DNA of 26,728 nt from an uncultured Clostridia bacterium. GTDB lineage: Bacteria; Bacillota; Clostridia; Oscillospirales; Oscillospiraceae. The DNA lies in contig CALCRH010000009.1 in NCBI GenBank assembly GCA_937894515.1, positions 1 through 26,728 on the forward strand, in the 5' to 3' direction. The notes below the pieces were generated by a model that worked only from the letters and a program-made list of their open reading frames with translations, searched no databases and was not told the DNA's origin. This document shows, piece by piece, positions 1-8,687 of the stretch. The position numbers were made by a program, and so were the translations under genes. Every line of letters starts with the position of its first letter. Within the stretch, counting starts at the first letter, position 1.

Positions 1-581
1 AAATCAAACTGAACGAACCAGTAGTCGTAGAGCAGTTTTGCCATTGATTCAAGGTCGGAACAAATAGAATTGTTCAGTCTCTCTTGTTCATCTAACGGCT
101 CCATAATCGATACAATTTTATCTTGAGTCCCCCTATTGGGCAGAAACACTGGCATATTTGCAAAATCACCCTCTGACATATTCCCACGAGTGCTACCCGT
201 TGGTCCATTAGCGACCCATTGCTTGTATGTTTTTGAAATGGTGTAATATTTTAAGTATTTCGGATTAACTTTTGTCTTATCCAGATGAAATTTAATCAAA
301 AATCCTGCATACACCAATGGCCCATACTTCGTTTCGTAGAAAAAAGCACGTCCGGTAGAATTACCTGTCCTTGCAAACACTATCTCATCTTCAGATAGAA
401 TATATTGATCACATCCGGTACATGATATTGATTTCTTTTCTCCGTCAAGTAGTTCTCCAAAATCAGATATATCGGTTATTCGTAGGTATCTATATTTTTG
501 TGGGGAGTATTTTTCCGCTGATGCAGCAATTCCGTATTCTCCTTTTCCTATACACAAATCTTTGAGTTTCTTAATTTCCAT
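1..581 (-). CDS. hsdS: Type I restriction-modification specificity subunit HsdS, 3' end outside window
   Basis: This subunit recognises the DNA target and positions the HsdM methylase and HsdR nuclease. I translated the minus strand from the ATG at 581-579. It gives 193 open codons to the window edge, with no stop. The start (MEIKKLKDLCIGKGEYGIAA) and the sequence RYLRITDI are typical of a first target-recognition domain. Near the edge, LLYDYWFVQFDF matches the conserved helix that ends the first half of HsdS proteins. About half of a usual 380-450-residue subunit is therefore visible. The start codon overlaps the hsdM stop by 11 bases, which implies translational coupling. The target-recognition region is less GC-rich than hsdM, as is common for this exchangeable subunit. 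The family call is firm; the target sequence cannot be read from the protein. Confidence 0.93.
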   Translation of the reverse strand, partial: MEIKKLKDLCIGKGEYGIAASAEKYSPQKYRYLRITDISDFGELLDGEKKSISCTGCDQYILSEDEIVFARTGNSTGRAFFYETKYGPLVYAGFLIKFHLDKTKVNPKYLKYYTISKTYKQWVANGPTGSTRGNMSEGDFANMPVFLPNRGTQDKIVSIMEPLDEQERLNNSICSDLESMAKLLYDYWFVQFD

Positions 582-2226
582 AGAACAATCCTCCCAACTG
601 CTCCATGATGCTTTCTTCCAGCTCGTGCCCCCTTTGGAATTTCTCGGTCAGGCTCTCCTTGTATGCGTTCATCTTTGCCGCAAAGACTTCGGCGGTGATA
701 TCCACATACTCAATCTTGACCTCAAAATACTGACCTGCGGAGAAGCTGCATCCCTTGGCGGTGATGTCCTCATAAGACACCACCACGGCAAAGTCTTCGA
801 CATTCTCATGGGCAAGGAATGTGTCGATAATGCGCTGGACTTCCTCATTGGAAAGTACCGTCTTCTGGTTTTTCCCTTCTTTTACCTTGGTGCCCAGTTT
901 GGAGGCATCCATGAGGATCACATCCTCAGAGGTATTGGCCGCGTCAAGGAAAATCACACTGACATTGGTACCGGTATTAGCGAAGATATTGCTGGGCATG
1001 GACACCACGCCCTTGAGCATCCGCTTTTCCACCATCCGGTTGCGGATAGCAAACTCAATGCTGCTCTTTGCCGTCAGGAAGCCCGTAGGTACCACGATGG
1101 CGGCCTTACCGTCATCCTTCAAGGAATACAGGACGTGCTGGATAAACATCAGATAAATGGCCATAGATTCCTTTTTGGAGTTGGGAATCTTAGGCACGCC
1201 GGCAAAGAAACGCTTGGTATCCTGCCACTTCTGCTCAATACGGTCACGGGTGGCAGAAAAGTCCGTCTTGAAGGGCGGATTGGTGGTGATGTAGGAAAAC
1301 TTCTTCAACCCGGAATCCGGCTCATGCTCTAAGTTATAGTGTGCGGGGCTTTCCAGCGTGTCGCCGCGGATAATATTGCCCAGAGATTCACTCTTGCCGT
1401 TGAGCATCATATTCAGGCGCAGGAAACGGGTGGATTTCTTGGAGATGTCCTGGGTATAAACGATGGCACGGTTCATGCCGGATTCCTGCCCCAGCTCATG
1501 TGCGAGGTGCAAAATCAGGGAGCCGGAGCCGGCAGCCGGGTCATAAATCTCCGCCGCCTCAATCTTATCGCTCATACCAACCAAAATCTTGGCGATGATG
1601 GAGGAAACAGTCTGCGGCGTGAAATACTCGGCATAGGTGCCGCTGGCCACGTTATAGTTCTTGATCAGATACTCAAAGATGGCAGAATAGAAGTCAAAGC
1701 CACCCTCAAAAGCATCGGAGAAGTTGAACTTTTCCTGTGCGATGATACCAAAGATGGCCTTAGCAAAATTGTTACGCTGTGAGCCCTCTACCAGCGTGGT
1801 CAGAGGCTCGAAAAGCTCGGTCTTCTCGCCCTCCGCCGTCTCCACGGCAAAGACATCGTTTTTGGCATTCTTGCTGATACGTACCAGCGCATCATCGAAC
1901 TGCTTATAGAAGTCCGGCTGTTCCAGGTGGTTGATCAAAAACTGAATGGTGTCCTCGTAGGAGAAAGCGACATCCTTGGAGTTGTATTCATAGAAGGCAT
2001 CCAGCATATCATCTTCGTTCCGCAGGATGTTCTCCACGGGCATATCAATTTCCTCTGCGAATTTGCCCAGGTTATACATGAACTTATCGTTGAGGAACTT
2101 ATAGAGGAACACAGAGGTCACCACGACCTCCTCACTGGCGGTATTGCTCAGACCCACGGTGGAGCAAAGACCCTGCAGGTCATCGACCATGTGATGGATT
2201 TTGGCTTCCAGTTCAAGATATGACAT
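571..2226 (-). CDS. hsdM: Type I restriction-modification DNA methyltransferase HsdM
   Basis: This is the N6-adenine methyltransferase of the type I complex, using S-adenosylmethionine to protect host DNA. The protein is 551 residues, normal for HsdM. A helical N-terminal domain (about 1-170) precedes the methylase core. The SAM-binding motif DPAAGSGSL is near residue 227 and the catalytic NPPF motif near 317. I chose the ATG at 2226 because AGGAGA lies just upstream and the protein then starts MSYLELEAKIHHM. The frame stays open further upstream to 2292, but that would overlap the end of hsdR and has no better ribosome binding site. It lies 14 bases after hsdR and overlaps hsdS, so the three genes form one operon in the order R-M-S. 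Confidence 0.96.
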   Translation of the reverse strand: MSYLELEAKIHHMVDDLQGLCSTVGLSNTASEEVVVTSVFLYKFLNDKFMYNLGKFAEEIDMPVENILRNEDDMLDAFYEYNSKDVAFSYEDTIQFLINHLEQPDFYKQFDDALVRISKNAKNDVFAVETAEGEKTELFEPLTTLVEGSQRNNFAKAIFGIIAQEKFNFSDAFEGGFDFYSAIFEYLIKNYNVASGTYAEYFTPQTVSSIIAKILVGMSDKIEAAEIYDPAAGSGSLILHLAHELGQESGMNRAIVYTQDISKKSTRFLRLNMMLNGKSESLGNIIRGDTLESPAHYNLEHEPDSGLKKFSYITTNPPFKTDFSATRDRIEQKWQDTKRFFAGVPKIPNSKKESMAIYLMFIQHVLYSLKDDGKAAIVVPTGFLTAKSSIEFAIRNRMVEKRMLKGVVSMPSNIFANTGTNVSVIFLDAANTSEDVILMDASKLGTKVKEGKNQKTVLSNEEVQRIIDTFLAHENVEDFAVVVSYEDITAKGCSFSAGQYFEVKIEYVDITAEVFAAKMNAYKESLTEKFQRGHELEESIMEQLGGLFYGN

Positions 2227-2240
2227 AAAATTTTCTCCTC

Positions 2241-5200
2241 TTAGAACATCTTCATATTGGCGTAGGTTTCGGTCAGCAGGGTGCTGTACCACTCTTTCAG
2301 GGCCAGCCTGCCGTACAGCTTGGCCTTGATTAGTTTGGTGATGGTCTTATTGCTGATACTGGATACGAAATTATCACGGCCCTGCAGAATCAAAATGTTG
2401 GCCGTCTGGATCTCTTTTACTGCCTCATAGACCACATCCAGCACCTTGGCGATGTCTTCCTTGTCCAGGTCGGAATGCACCTCTACGGCGTCCGTATAGG
2501 TCTTTACGAAGGCATAATTGCCGTCGTAGCGGGCGGACAGTTTTTCGTTCTCTTCGTTGATGCGGCGGGCTTCGTTCAAAATGGCCTGCAGTTCTTCGTT
2601 GATCTCCTCCAAATTGGAGATATCAAGCATAGCGAAAATCTTTTGCAGGAGCTCGTCCAGATGCACCATCTCGATCTGGTTGTGGTTTCTGTTCTTTTTG
2701 ATTTCCTCCTGAACCTTGCCGACCAGGTCAACCATTTTGCCGTATTCCTCGGAGGTTGTCACCTTATCCATGGCGGCGATCAGCTTACTTAGGTCGAGGA
2801 TCTCAATCTTCGTCTTCAAGAACTCATAGAGGATATCTACGACTTCCTTATTGGTGATGATAGACAGCAGATTGGTGGGCGTGGAGCGCAGGTTCACAAA
2901 GTCGATGCGAGCTTGTACCGCTTTCAGCAGCTTCTTGATATGCTCCATGTCGATTTGCTGGGCAAATGCTTCCGCCCGGGACAGTTTGAATTCGGTGTAG
3001 CAAGTCTTAATACCGTTCAGCAGGCGGCGGATCGTCAGCAGCGCATCCTTATTCATGAAGGTAAGCTGCTTGGAGAACCGCTCCAGATTCGTGGTATCAA
3101 TCATGGATTCCAGCTCGGAGACATACTTCTTATACTTGGCATCAATATCCTCTGGGCCGACGATCAAGCCAGACAGGCCACCGTTGGGTGCATCCTCCCC
3201 GAAATCCTCCTCAATTTCCTTGAGGTACATTTCAATCGTCCGGTCGTATTCTTCCTCGATATCTACGAAGTCTACGATATAGCCATATTGATAGGTCTTC
3301 CCGGCAGGGCTCTTATAGGGACGGTTCACGCGGGAAATGGTCTGCAGCAGCGTATGCTCCTTGGCGTTGCGGAGCAGATACATCTTTTTCAAACGATTCA
3401 CGTCATAGCCTGTGGTGAGCATCTGATGCACCACCAGGATATCCGGCTTCAAGGTCTCCTTAAAAGCAATCTGGGTGCTTTTATTCACCGCAGAAGGGAT
3501 ATCTTCATCACTGATGACCAGACCAGCTTCCAGACGGGACTGCTCATCGAACCAGCGCTTGATCTTCTTCGCCTGCGGGTTGGATGCACAGACAATCATG
3601 CCGCCGATGGTGTCATCGGCATTGGTCAGGCGGAAATACTTGAAGTCCTTTTCAATAAAGTGGCAGAGCGCCTGAATGTAGTCCTCGGACTCGTACACAT
3701 CAGATTTGGACGGTGAGGGGTTTTCCAGTTCCAGGTTCTTTTTGATCTCGGCACGCGCCGTGGTCTCGATGGTCTCTTTTTTGATGCGCAGCGTATAGCC
3801 ATCTGCGATAGATTTATCGTAGAAATACTTGTGGATGTAATCGCCGAACTTCAGGTTGGAACGTTCCTTCTTGGAAAGCAGCGGCGTTCCGGTCAGAGCA
3901 ACATATACAGCATCCACATCCACCAGCATCAGATTCTTGAAGAACTCACCATCGGCCTTATAGCTGCGGTGCGCTTCATCTACAAATATGACACGCTGCA
4001 CCTTGGCATCATAGGCGTTCTGTGCAACGGGCATTTCATCGTCGAATTTCTGGATATTGACTACGGTGATTTCACCGTCAGTGTCCGTTGCGATACGGTC
4101 AGAGATGGGTTTATTCAGTTCTTTTTCAAACTCGCTCTTACTGTTGACGTTGATGACATTCAGGTTGCGCTTTGCCATCTCACCGCTGACCTGTGTCAGC
4201 AGATCCAGACGGTCAACCACATAGTAGAAGCGGGCACTGATGCCTTTCTTGGCGTAGTAATCACGAAGCATACGGGTAGACATGGCCGCCAAGGCGGTCT
4301 TGCCGCTACCCTGGGTATGCCAGATGATGCCAGACTTGCCGCCATTATCCAATCGCTTGACCAGCGCCTTGGACGCGAAGAACTGCGGGTAGCGCATGAT
4401 ATGCTTCTCCGGCACCGCTCCCTTTACATATGTGAGGCCGTAGTGCAGGAAATAGAGGATACGCTCCTTATCAAATAGAGAAGTCACAAAGCGGTTGCAT
4501 GGCGTATTCATATCCAAGTTCGTCTGGAATTCCGGCGTATCTGCCTCCGCAGGCGAATAGTGGTTATCTTTCAGCACGGACTTCACGCGGTCCATGGAAA
4601 TGGTCTCGAAGCCGGAACCCTTCGGCTGCTCTTCCCGGAAGAATGAGAAGGTCGTCTTTTGACCATTGGGTGTCGTATAGAAAGATCCGGCCTTCACGTC
4701 TTCTGCGATAGCGGTGTCATCCTCGTCCTCATATTCCATGTTATTGGAGAAGGACACGATTTGGAGCATATTGAAGTATTTTTTATACTCCGGGCGCTCC
4801 AAGCGCTTATTCAGCATACGGTTGAATTCTGCCTGAATGCCGCCTTCGTTATTGGGCTTCTTCACTTCAAGGAAGGCCAAAGGAATACCGTTGATCAAAA
4901 CGTTGATATCCGGGCGGAAGGAACCTACTCGTTCGTCACCGGTGCCATCCTTGCCGAAAGTAAGCTCATTCACCACGGCAAAGTCGTTGTTCTCAATGCA
5001 GTCAAAATCAATGAGCTTGGGCTTATCCTGCGGGTGTATCAACCAGTTATAGAAGACTTTGCCCATATCATTATTCTTGATGATGGAGTGAATATCCTCG
5101 ATAACAGCAAGAACTTCTTCCCTCGTGTATGTCCGGCCATTCAGCTTTTCCAAAGCAGGATGGAACCGGTTGATCGCAATGCGAGTTTCCGTATGCAGAT

Positions 5201-5294
5201 CAATGTCCTTGAGCGACTGATATGCGTATCCCAGCCGCATAAACTGAATTGTTGCAGGAATCTTAACTCTGGTATCTTCGTTAAAGACTGCCAT
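2241..5294 (-). CDS. hsdR: Type I restriction endonuclease subunit HsdR
   Basis: This is the motor and nuclease subunit that translocates and cuts unmethylated DNA using ATP. The 1017-residue protein has an N-terminal PD-(D/E)xK nuclease (Asp129, Glu143 and Lys145 in FRPDINVL...FLEVKKPN). A superfamily 2 helicase follows, with Walker A TQGSGKTALAA near residue 328 and the DEAH box (FVDEAHRSYKAD) near 440. A helical C-terminal region that contacts HsdM makes up the rest. The start at 5294 (MAVFNEDTRVKIPATIQF) has GGGAGGG eight bases upstream. An in-frame ATG 18 bases earlier, and an opening at 5393, have weaker signals. A promoter is recognisable about 40 bases upstream. All catalytic motifs are present, so the enzyme looks functional. 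Confidence 0.96.
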   Translation of the reverse strand: MAVFNEDTRVKIPATIQFMRLGYAYQSLKDIDLHTETRIAINRFHPALEKLNGRTYTREEVLAVIEDIHSIIKNNDMGKVFYNWLIHPQDKPKLIDFDCIENNDFAVVNELTFGKDGTGDERVGSFRPDINVLINGIPLAFLEVKKPNNEGGIQAEFNRMLNKRLERPEYKKYFNMLQIVSFSNNMEYEDEDDTAIAEDVKAGSFYTTPNGQKTTFSFFREEQPKGSGFETISMDRVKSVLKDNHYSPAEADTPEFQTNLDMNTPCNRFVTSLFDKERILYFLHYGLTYVKGAVPEKHIMRYPQFFASKALVKRLDNGGKSGIIWHTQGSGKTALAAMSTRMLRDYYAKKGISARFYYVVDRLDLLTQVSGEMAKRNLNVINVNSKSEFEKELNKPISDRIATDTDGEITVVNIQKFDDEMPVAQNAYDAKVQRVIFVDEAHRSYKADGEFFKNLMLVDVDAVYVALTGTPLLSKKERSNLKFGDYIHKYFYDKSIADGYTLRIKKETIETTARAEIKKNLELENPSPSKSDVYESEDYIQALCHFIEKDFKYFRLTNADDTIGGMIVCASNPQAKKIKRWFDEQSRLEAGLVISDEDIPSAVNKSTQIAFKETLKPDILVVHQMLTTGYDVNRLKKMYLLRNAKEHTLLQTISRVNRPYKSPAGKTYQYGYIVDFVDIEEEYDRTIEMYLKEIEEDFGEDAPNGGLSGLIVGPEDIDAKYKKYVSELESMIDTTNLERFSKQLTFMNKDALLTIRRLLNGIKTCYTEFKLSRAEAFAQQIDMEHIKKLLKAVQARIDFVNLRSTPTNLLSIITNKEVVDILYEFLKTKIEILDLSKLIAAMDKVTTSEEYGKMVDLVGKVQEEIKKNRNHNQIEMVHLDELLQKIFAMLDISNLEEINEELQAILNEARRINEENEKLSARYDGNYAFVKTYTDAVEVHSDLDKEDIAKVLDVVYEAVKEIQTANILILQGRDNFVSSISNKTITKLIKAKLYGRLALKEWYSTLLTETYANMKMF

Positions 5295-5333
5295 ATCACT
5301 ATGCCCTCCCATTTTTATATTCTCATCAAATAT

Positions 5334-5361
5334 ATTATATCGTATATTAGTGAAAAAGCAA
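5334..5361 (-). promoter_or_regulatory. Probable hsdRMS promoter
   Basis: Reading the minus strand, TTGCTT (5361-5356) and TATAAT (5339-5334) are separated by 16 bases and lie about 40 bases upstream of the chosen hsdR start. It is a good sigma-A-type match in an AT-rich gap. Confidence 0.6.
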
Positions 5362-5427
5362 TACAGAATGTTGAGAAATTTTCCCGCTGTCATTGGATAA
5401 GATTTATGCTATTACTAACTTCAGCAG

Positions 5428-5535
5428 GATTAGCCAACGGCGTCGATTACTTGCTAATCGAAGTCTTGGTGATGATCTCTGCTATTTTTATTGCCGTTGC
5501 CTATATGCAACAAAAACACAGCATATTTTTGCATA
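5428..5535. repeat. Two spaced inverted repeats upstream of the XRE gene
   Basis: Within the gap between the divergent hsdR and XRE genes there are two inverted repeats of the same geometry. GATTAGC (5428-5434) pairs with GCTAATC (5453-5459), and TATGCAA (5504-5510) pairs with TTGCATA (5529-5535). Each has 7-base arms 18 bases apart. They may be regulator sites or chance in AT-rich DNA. The rest of this gap holds only the two promoters. Confidence 0.35.
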
Positions 5536-5570
5536 TACGAAATAAACTTTCGCAAAAACGCAAAAATCTA

Positions 5571-5599
5571 TTGCAACACTTGTTCGATTTTGCTATAAT
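5571..5599 (+). promoter_or_regulatory. Promoter of the XRE regulator gene
   Basis: TTGCAA (5571-5576), a 17-base spacer and TATAAT (5594-5599) with an extended TGC before the -10 element make a near-consensus promoter. It lies 39 bases before the GTG start of the regulator, and the transposase gene is probably read from it too. Confidence 0.75.
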
Positions 5600-5637
5600 A
5601 ACTATACTACCAATTTTTGGAGAAGGCGGTGTTCAGA

Positions 5638-5865
5638 GTGAAGATTTCCTATATCGGCCTTTGGAAAATGCTATTAGACAGGAATATGACTCATGCAGAT
5701 TTGCGGAGAGTATCCGGCATTTCTACGGGTACACTGACTAAGCTCAATTACAGGGCGCCGGTAGCTATGTCTGTACTCTGGAAGATCTGTAAGAGCTTGA
5801 ACTGTAATATCGGAGACATTGTTGCATTTGAGTTTGACGAAGAGGCTGATAGTTCCAACGAATGA
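5638..5865 (+). CDS. Small Cro/C1-type (XRE) helix-turn-helix regulator
   Basis: A 75-residue DNA-binding protein, probably a transcriptional repressor. The sequence (KISYIGLWKMLLDRNM, LRRVSGISTGTLTKL, ICKSLNCNIGDI) fits the single-domain XRE proteins common in Firmicutes, in which an HTH spans nearly the whole chain. I use the GTG at 5638 because homologues begin with this KISY-type motif and AAGGCGG lies about nine bases upstream. A TTG at 5617 is in frame but would overlap that site. The transposase gene starts 40 bases downstream on the same strand with no terminator between, so the two may be co-transcribed. Its target is unknown; the inverted repeats at 5428-5535 are candidates, as is its own promoter. 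Confidence 0.85.
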   Translation: MKISYIGLWKMLLDRNMTHADLRRVSGISTGTLTKLNYRAPVAMSVLWKICKSLNCNIGDIVAFEFDEEADSSNE

Positions 5866-5905
5866 TTCTCATGAAGTAAACTGATATTGGAAAGGAACGA
5901 CTGAC

Positions 5906-7654
5906 ATGGCAAATGTACGAGATAAGATCGAATTTGATGAGTCGCAAATGACCCGCCTATCAATGCCATATTGCCTTAATTTGCCGGATTTACAGGAGGA
6001 TTATGCCCTCATTCCTAATGATAATTCCCCATATATGCTGATTCACTGCAGTCCCAAACAACGCGACGGAAATCAGCCGTGTCCTTTTTGCGGCAGCCAT
6101 AATGTTTATAAGCATAGTAAAAACAACGGTGACCGCATCGTACATGATATCAGCGCCGGCATTACCAGAATTGAACTTCGCGTGAAAACACCACGGTACC
6201 GTTGCAATGATTGCGGAAAGACCTTTTCTCACCGCTTTGAGTCTATTCGAGAGAATCATCAGATGACCAACCGCTTGTTGGATCAAATTCGTCACGACTC
6301 CTTTGTCCATACCTTTACCGAGGTCGCAAACACGTTCGGTTTTTCCATTACAACCATTACCGATATCTTTGATGAATATGTGGATGAACTGGAAGCAAGC
6401 CGCCCCCCGGTTGTAGCAGGCGAAGCTATTGCCATTGATGAGAAACACATCGTTAATGCCATGCGCGGAATTTTCGTTGATCACAAAACAGGAAAATTCC
6501 TTGAAATCACACCAGACAACAAAAAAGAAACTATTATCTCGACGCTGGTGAGCTTCCAGGATGTGTATGAAAACCTGAGATTGGTCACAACGGATATGGC
6601 GAATGGGTATCGTAGTGCCATTTACGAAGCGTTTCCAAATGTAAGAGTTGTCGTAGATCATTACCACGTTATTCAAAATTTGTATGTGGTCGTTACAACA
6701 ACCAAGAGGAAAATTTTGGAATATCTGGGTAATCAGATTGCAACTATTTCTGATCCGTTGGAAAAAGTAAAGAAAACGGAATTGCGAAACGTAGCTGCAA
6801 GAAATACTTACCTGTTTAAGTATGGTGAAGAGAAATTGTACTCTCAGCCAAGAAACGTGGCAACCATGGCAGATCTTTGTAAAACCTTCCCCGAATTAAA
6901 CCATCTACGCAGGTTGAAAGAGGAATTTGAACTGATTTACACCTGTTCTGACAGAGTATCTGCTTTTAAGGTTTTCCAAGAATGGGAAAAGCTTGTACCT
7001 CCTGCCAGTGCAAAAGGTATTGCCAAGTGGGAAGCGGAATATGGGGTCCCGGCTGAGTTGTATTCCGAATTCCGCAGGATCAAGAAAATGGTCGGCACCA
7101 ACTGGTCGAAAGAGATTTTCAACTATTTTGATGAGGATTGCCGTTATACCAACGCTATTGCAGAAGGTTGCAACTCTACTATCCAGAGAGTCAACGAACT
7201 TGGAAATGGTTATAAGTTTAAGCATCTGCGTGCCAAGGTGCTGTTTGGTGCTGCTGTCAGCCCCAAAGTTATGTATTCGTTCTGCGATGAAAAACGTCCC
7301 ATCTATGGAAATCCGCCTTCTACCGGTAGTAAGACTTTCGGATTTGCTGGTCTGTATGAAAAGATTGATTATGAGCAGTATAGTTCTTCTAAACGTCAGG
7401 TAATTGTCGGTTATCAGACAGTCATGAATTTGGTCGCAGAAGTGTGTGAGGACGACGAGGAAGAATTAGATATTATTGTTGAGGAAGACCCTCTTATCGG
7501 CATTGTTCCAGAACTCAAAGATGAGGAGGAGTACATCGTAGACAAGGTAGAGGAATCAGATGAAGACGAAGATGAAACCGAGGATGAAAATGAGACAGAC
7601 TCTGATTATCCCCCGTTCTGGATTCCCGGTGGCGATTGGGATGATTATTTATAA
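5906..7654 (+). CDS. ISL3-family transposase with acidic C-terminal tail
   Basis: A 582-residue DDE transposase. The N-terminal part carries paired zinc-ribbon cysteines (CPFCGSHNVY near 59 and YRCNDCGKTF near 100), as in ISL3 proteins. The catalytic domain shows AIDEKH (Asp about 177), TTDMANGYRSAI (Asp about 230), VVVDHYHVIQ (Asp about 251) and a late glutamate in AEGCNSTIQRVNELG (about 420). These match the ISL3 layout. The family is usually 400-450 residues long. Here the last roughly 80 residues form a highly acidic tail rich in Glu and Asp that ends in PPFWIPGGDWDDYL. I did not recognise terminal inverted repeats or a target duplication around it. It may be a decayed IS or a transposase retained alone. 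An AAAGGAA site precedes the ATG. Confidence 0.88.
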   Translation: MANVRDKIEFDESQMTRLSMPYCLNLPDLQEDYALIPNDNSPYMLIHCSPKQRDGNQPCPFCGSHNVYKHSKNNGDRIVHDISAGITRIELRVKTPRYRCNDCGKTFSHRFESIRENHQMTNRLLDQIRHDSFVHTFTEVANTFGFSITTITDIFDEYVDELEASRPPVVAGEAIAIDEKHIVNAMRGIFVDHKTGKFLEITPDNKKETIISTLVSFQDVYENLRLVTTDMANGYRSAIYEAFPNVRVVVDHYHVIQNLYVVVTTTKRKILEYLGNQIATISDPLEKVKKTELRNVAARNTYLFKYGEEKLYSQPRNVATMADLCKTFPELNHLRRLKEEFELIYTCSDRVSAFKVFQEWEKLVPPASAKGIAKWEAEYGVPAELYSEFRRIKKMVGTNWSKEIFNYFDEDCRYTNAIAEGCNSTIQRVNELGNGYKFKHLRAKVLFGAAVSPKVMYSFCDEKRPIYGNPPSTGSKTFGFAGLYEKIDYEQYSSSKRQVIVGYQTVMNLVAEVCEDDEEELDIIVEEDPLIGIVPELKDEEEYIVDKVEESDEDEDETEDENETDSDYPPFWIPGGDWDDYL

Positions 7655-7680
7655 TCTTCCATAAAAAGAATAAGCAATAA

Positions 7681-7711
7681 AAAAGTGAGGTTCTTTTCGA
7701 ACCTCACTTTT
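7681..7711. terminator. Bidirectional terminator between converging genes
   Basis: AAAAGTGAGGTTC (7681-7693) and GAACCTCACTTTT (7699-7711) form a perfect 13-bp stem with a 5-base loop. T-runs flank it on both strands. It lies between the transposase gene and the converging minus-strand gene, whose stop codon overlaps its right arm. Confidence 0.88.
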
Positions 7712-8090
7712 ACCATATTGGATATTCGCCAATATCGACCATATACATAGCGCACCAAGAATATGCGATGCTGAAGGCTTCCTTCATATCCAACGGGAAG
7801 ATATCCCCATTTTGGACAAGGACATAGTCCCGTACGCTCCAAATACACGCAGAGGTTTCTGCATCCCACGCCTTCTTTCCAATCTCATATACGCCGTTTC
7901 CCGGGAAGTCTGTGCGGAATTCACGATGTTCTTTGTAGCAACAGACCTTCTCCGGTCTCGGCATAAACGCACGAACAACCCCTGTCTCGTCACAGACCCC
8001 AACGAACTTGGCAACATACGGATAGGCGTAGAATCCTTCACCTCTTGGTACACGGATTCGATAGTTCTCGTACCCGCAGCAGTCATCCAT
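7710..8090 (-). CDS. Protein of unknown function, 126 residues
   Basis: I do not recognise this protein. It is a compact, aromatic-rich cytoplasmic-type sequence with no signal peptide or membrane segment. It has four cysteines in its N-terminal half (a CC pair near the start and VCCYKEH mid-chain). The end, DIGEYPIW, abuts the terminator. I chose the ATG at 8090 (MDDCCGYENYRIRV) because GTGAGGG is about nine bases upstream. A GTG at 8105 overlaps the stop of the upstream gene and is the alternative. It follows the tandem-repeat gene by about a dozen bases, so the two form an operon and may work together. Confidence 0.65.
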   Translation of the reverse strand: MDDCCGYENYRIRVPRGEGFYAYPYVAKFVGVCDETGVVRAFMPRPEKVCCYKEHREFRTDFPGNGVYEIGKKAWDAETSACIWSVRDYVLVQNGDIFPLDMKEAFSIAYSWCAMYMVDIGEYPIW

Positions 8091-8101
8091 GGCGTTAACC
8101 C

Positions 8102-8686
8102 TCACTTGTTATCATCAGGGTCAAGCGGATGGCCGGAAAGGCTTCTCAGAATCGCTCTGGCTTCCTCGGCAGTGTACGGCGGTTTGTATTCACTACGGTG
8201 CTTCGCCATTTGATAGATGTCGCAGATCTCTCCGTAAAGCTCCATGTCGCCACGTTCAAGTGCCTTCCTACGGAGAACAGCAATTTCCCTCAATTGAACG
8301 GAGTCATCGAAAATGTCAACTTCACCGTTAATAATTGCCTGTTGCCTTTCCGTATATACAGTTCTTCCATACGTCGGTTTGCGGGCTTTACGGTGCTCCA
8401 CCATTTGATAGATGTCGCAGATCTCACCATAAAGTTCCATGTCGCCACGTTCAAGTGCCTTCCTACGGAGCATAGCAATTTCGACCAGTCGGACAGAGTC
8501 ATCGTAGATATCTAACTTGCCATCCAGAATTGCTTGTTGCCTTTCCGTGTATGGTACCCTTCCATAGTTAGGAGTTCCATGATGGAGTTCATGGATCTTT
8601 TCTCTACCATTGTCATATTTTACGGCGGCACCTATACCTTTGAACGAGCGCAATGGTGCTTTCCAACGATGTATTTTCCGCAGCAT
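8102..8686 (-). CDS. Tandem-repeat protein of unknown function
   Basis: A 194-residue, highly charged protein with no recognised family. A basic leader (1-40) is followed by two 65-residue units (41-105 and 106-170). Both contain YTERQQAI, a D-I-(Y/F)-DDSV segment, and LRRKALERGDMELYGEICD continuing to IYQM. A third unit starts at 171 (YTAEEARAIL) but is cut short. The duplication is also visible in the DNA at a 195-base offset, so it is fairly recent. The helical, charged units suggest a scaffold or nucleic-acid-binding protein, but that is only inference. The ATG at 8686 has AAAGGAGGT at the right distance. That site lies in a predicted hairpin loop. The gene below follows immediately, as an operon. 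Confidence 0.75.
   Translation of the reverse strand: MLRKIHRWKAPLRSFKGIGAAVKYDNGREKIHELHHGTPNYGRVPYTERQQAILDGKLDIYDDSVRLVEIAMLRRKALERGDMELYGEICDIYQMVEHRKARKPTYGRTVYTERQQAIINGEVDIFDDSVQLREIAVLRRKALERGDMELYGEICDIYQMAKHRSEYKPPYTAEEARAILRSLSGHPLDPDDNK
8177..8566 (-). repeat. Two in-frame tandem 195-bp repeats
   Basis: Two 195-bp units encode residues 41-105 and 106-170 of the protein above. The most conserved stretch, starting TGATAGATGTCGCAGATCTC, occurs at 8211 and again at 8406. Differences are mostly at third codon positions, which indicates selection on the protein after duplication. Confidence 0.85.
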
Positions 8687-8687
8687 C

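Noticed and set aside
571..5741. Plus-strand open frames opposite hsdRMS
   Set aside because: They are shadows of the restriction-modification genes with no family features; the hsd motifs are unmistakable on the minus strand.
5748..5969. Short minus-strand open frames opposite the XRE gene
   Set aside because: They are antisense to a gene with a near-consensus promoter and good ribosome binding site, and lack their own signals.
8177..8566. CRISPR array suggested by repeated sequence
   Set aside because: Only two 195-bp units, in frame inside a gene, with no spacers and no cas genes in the window.
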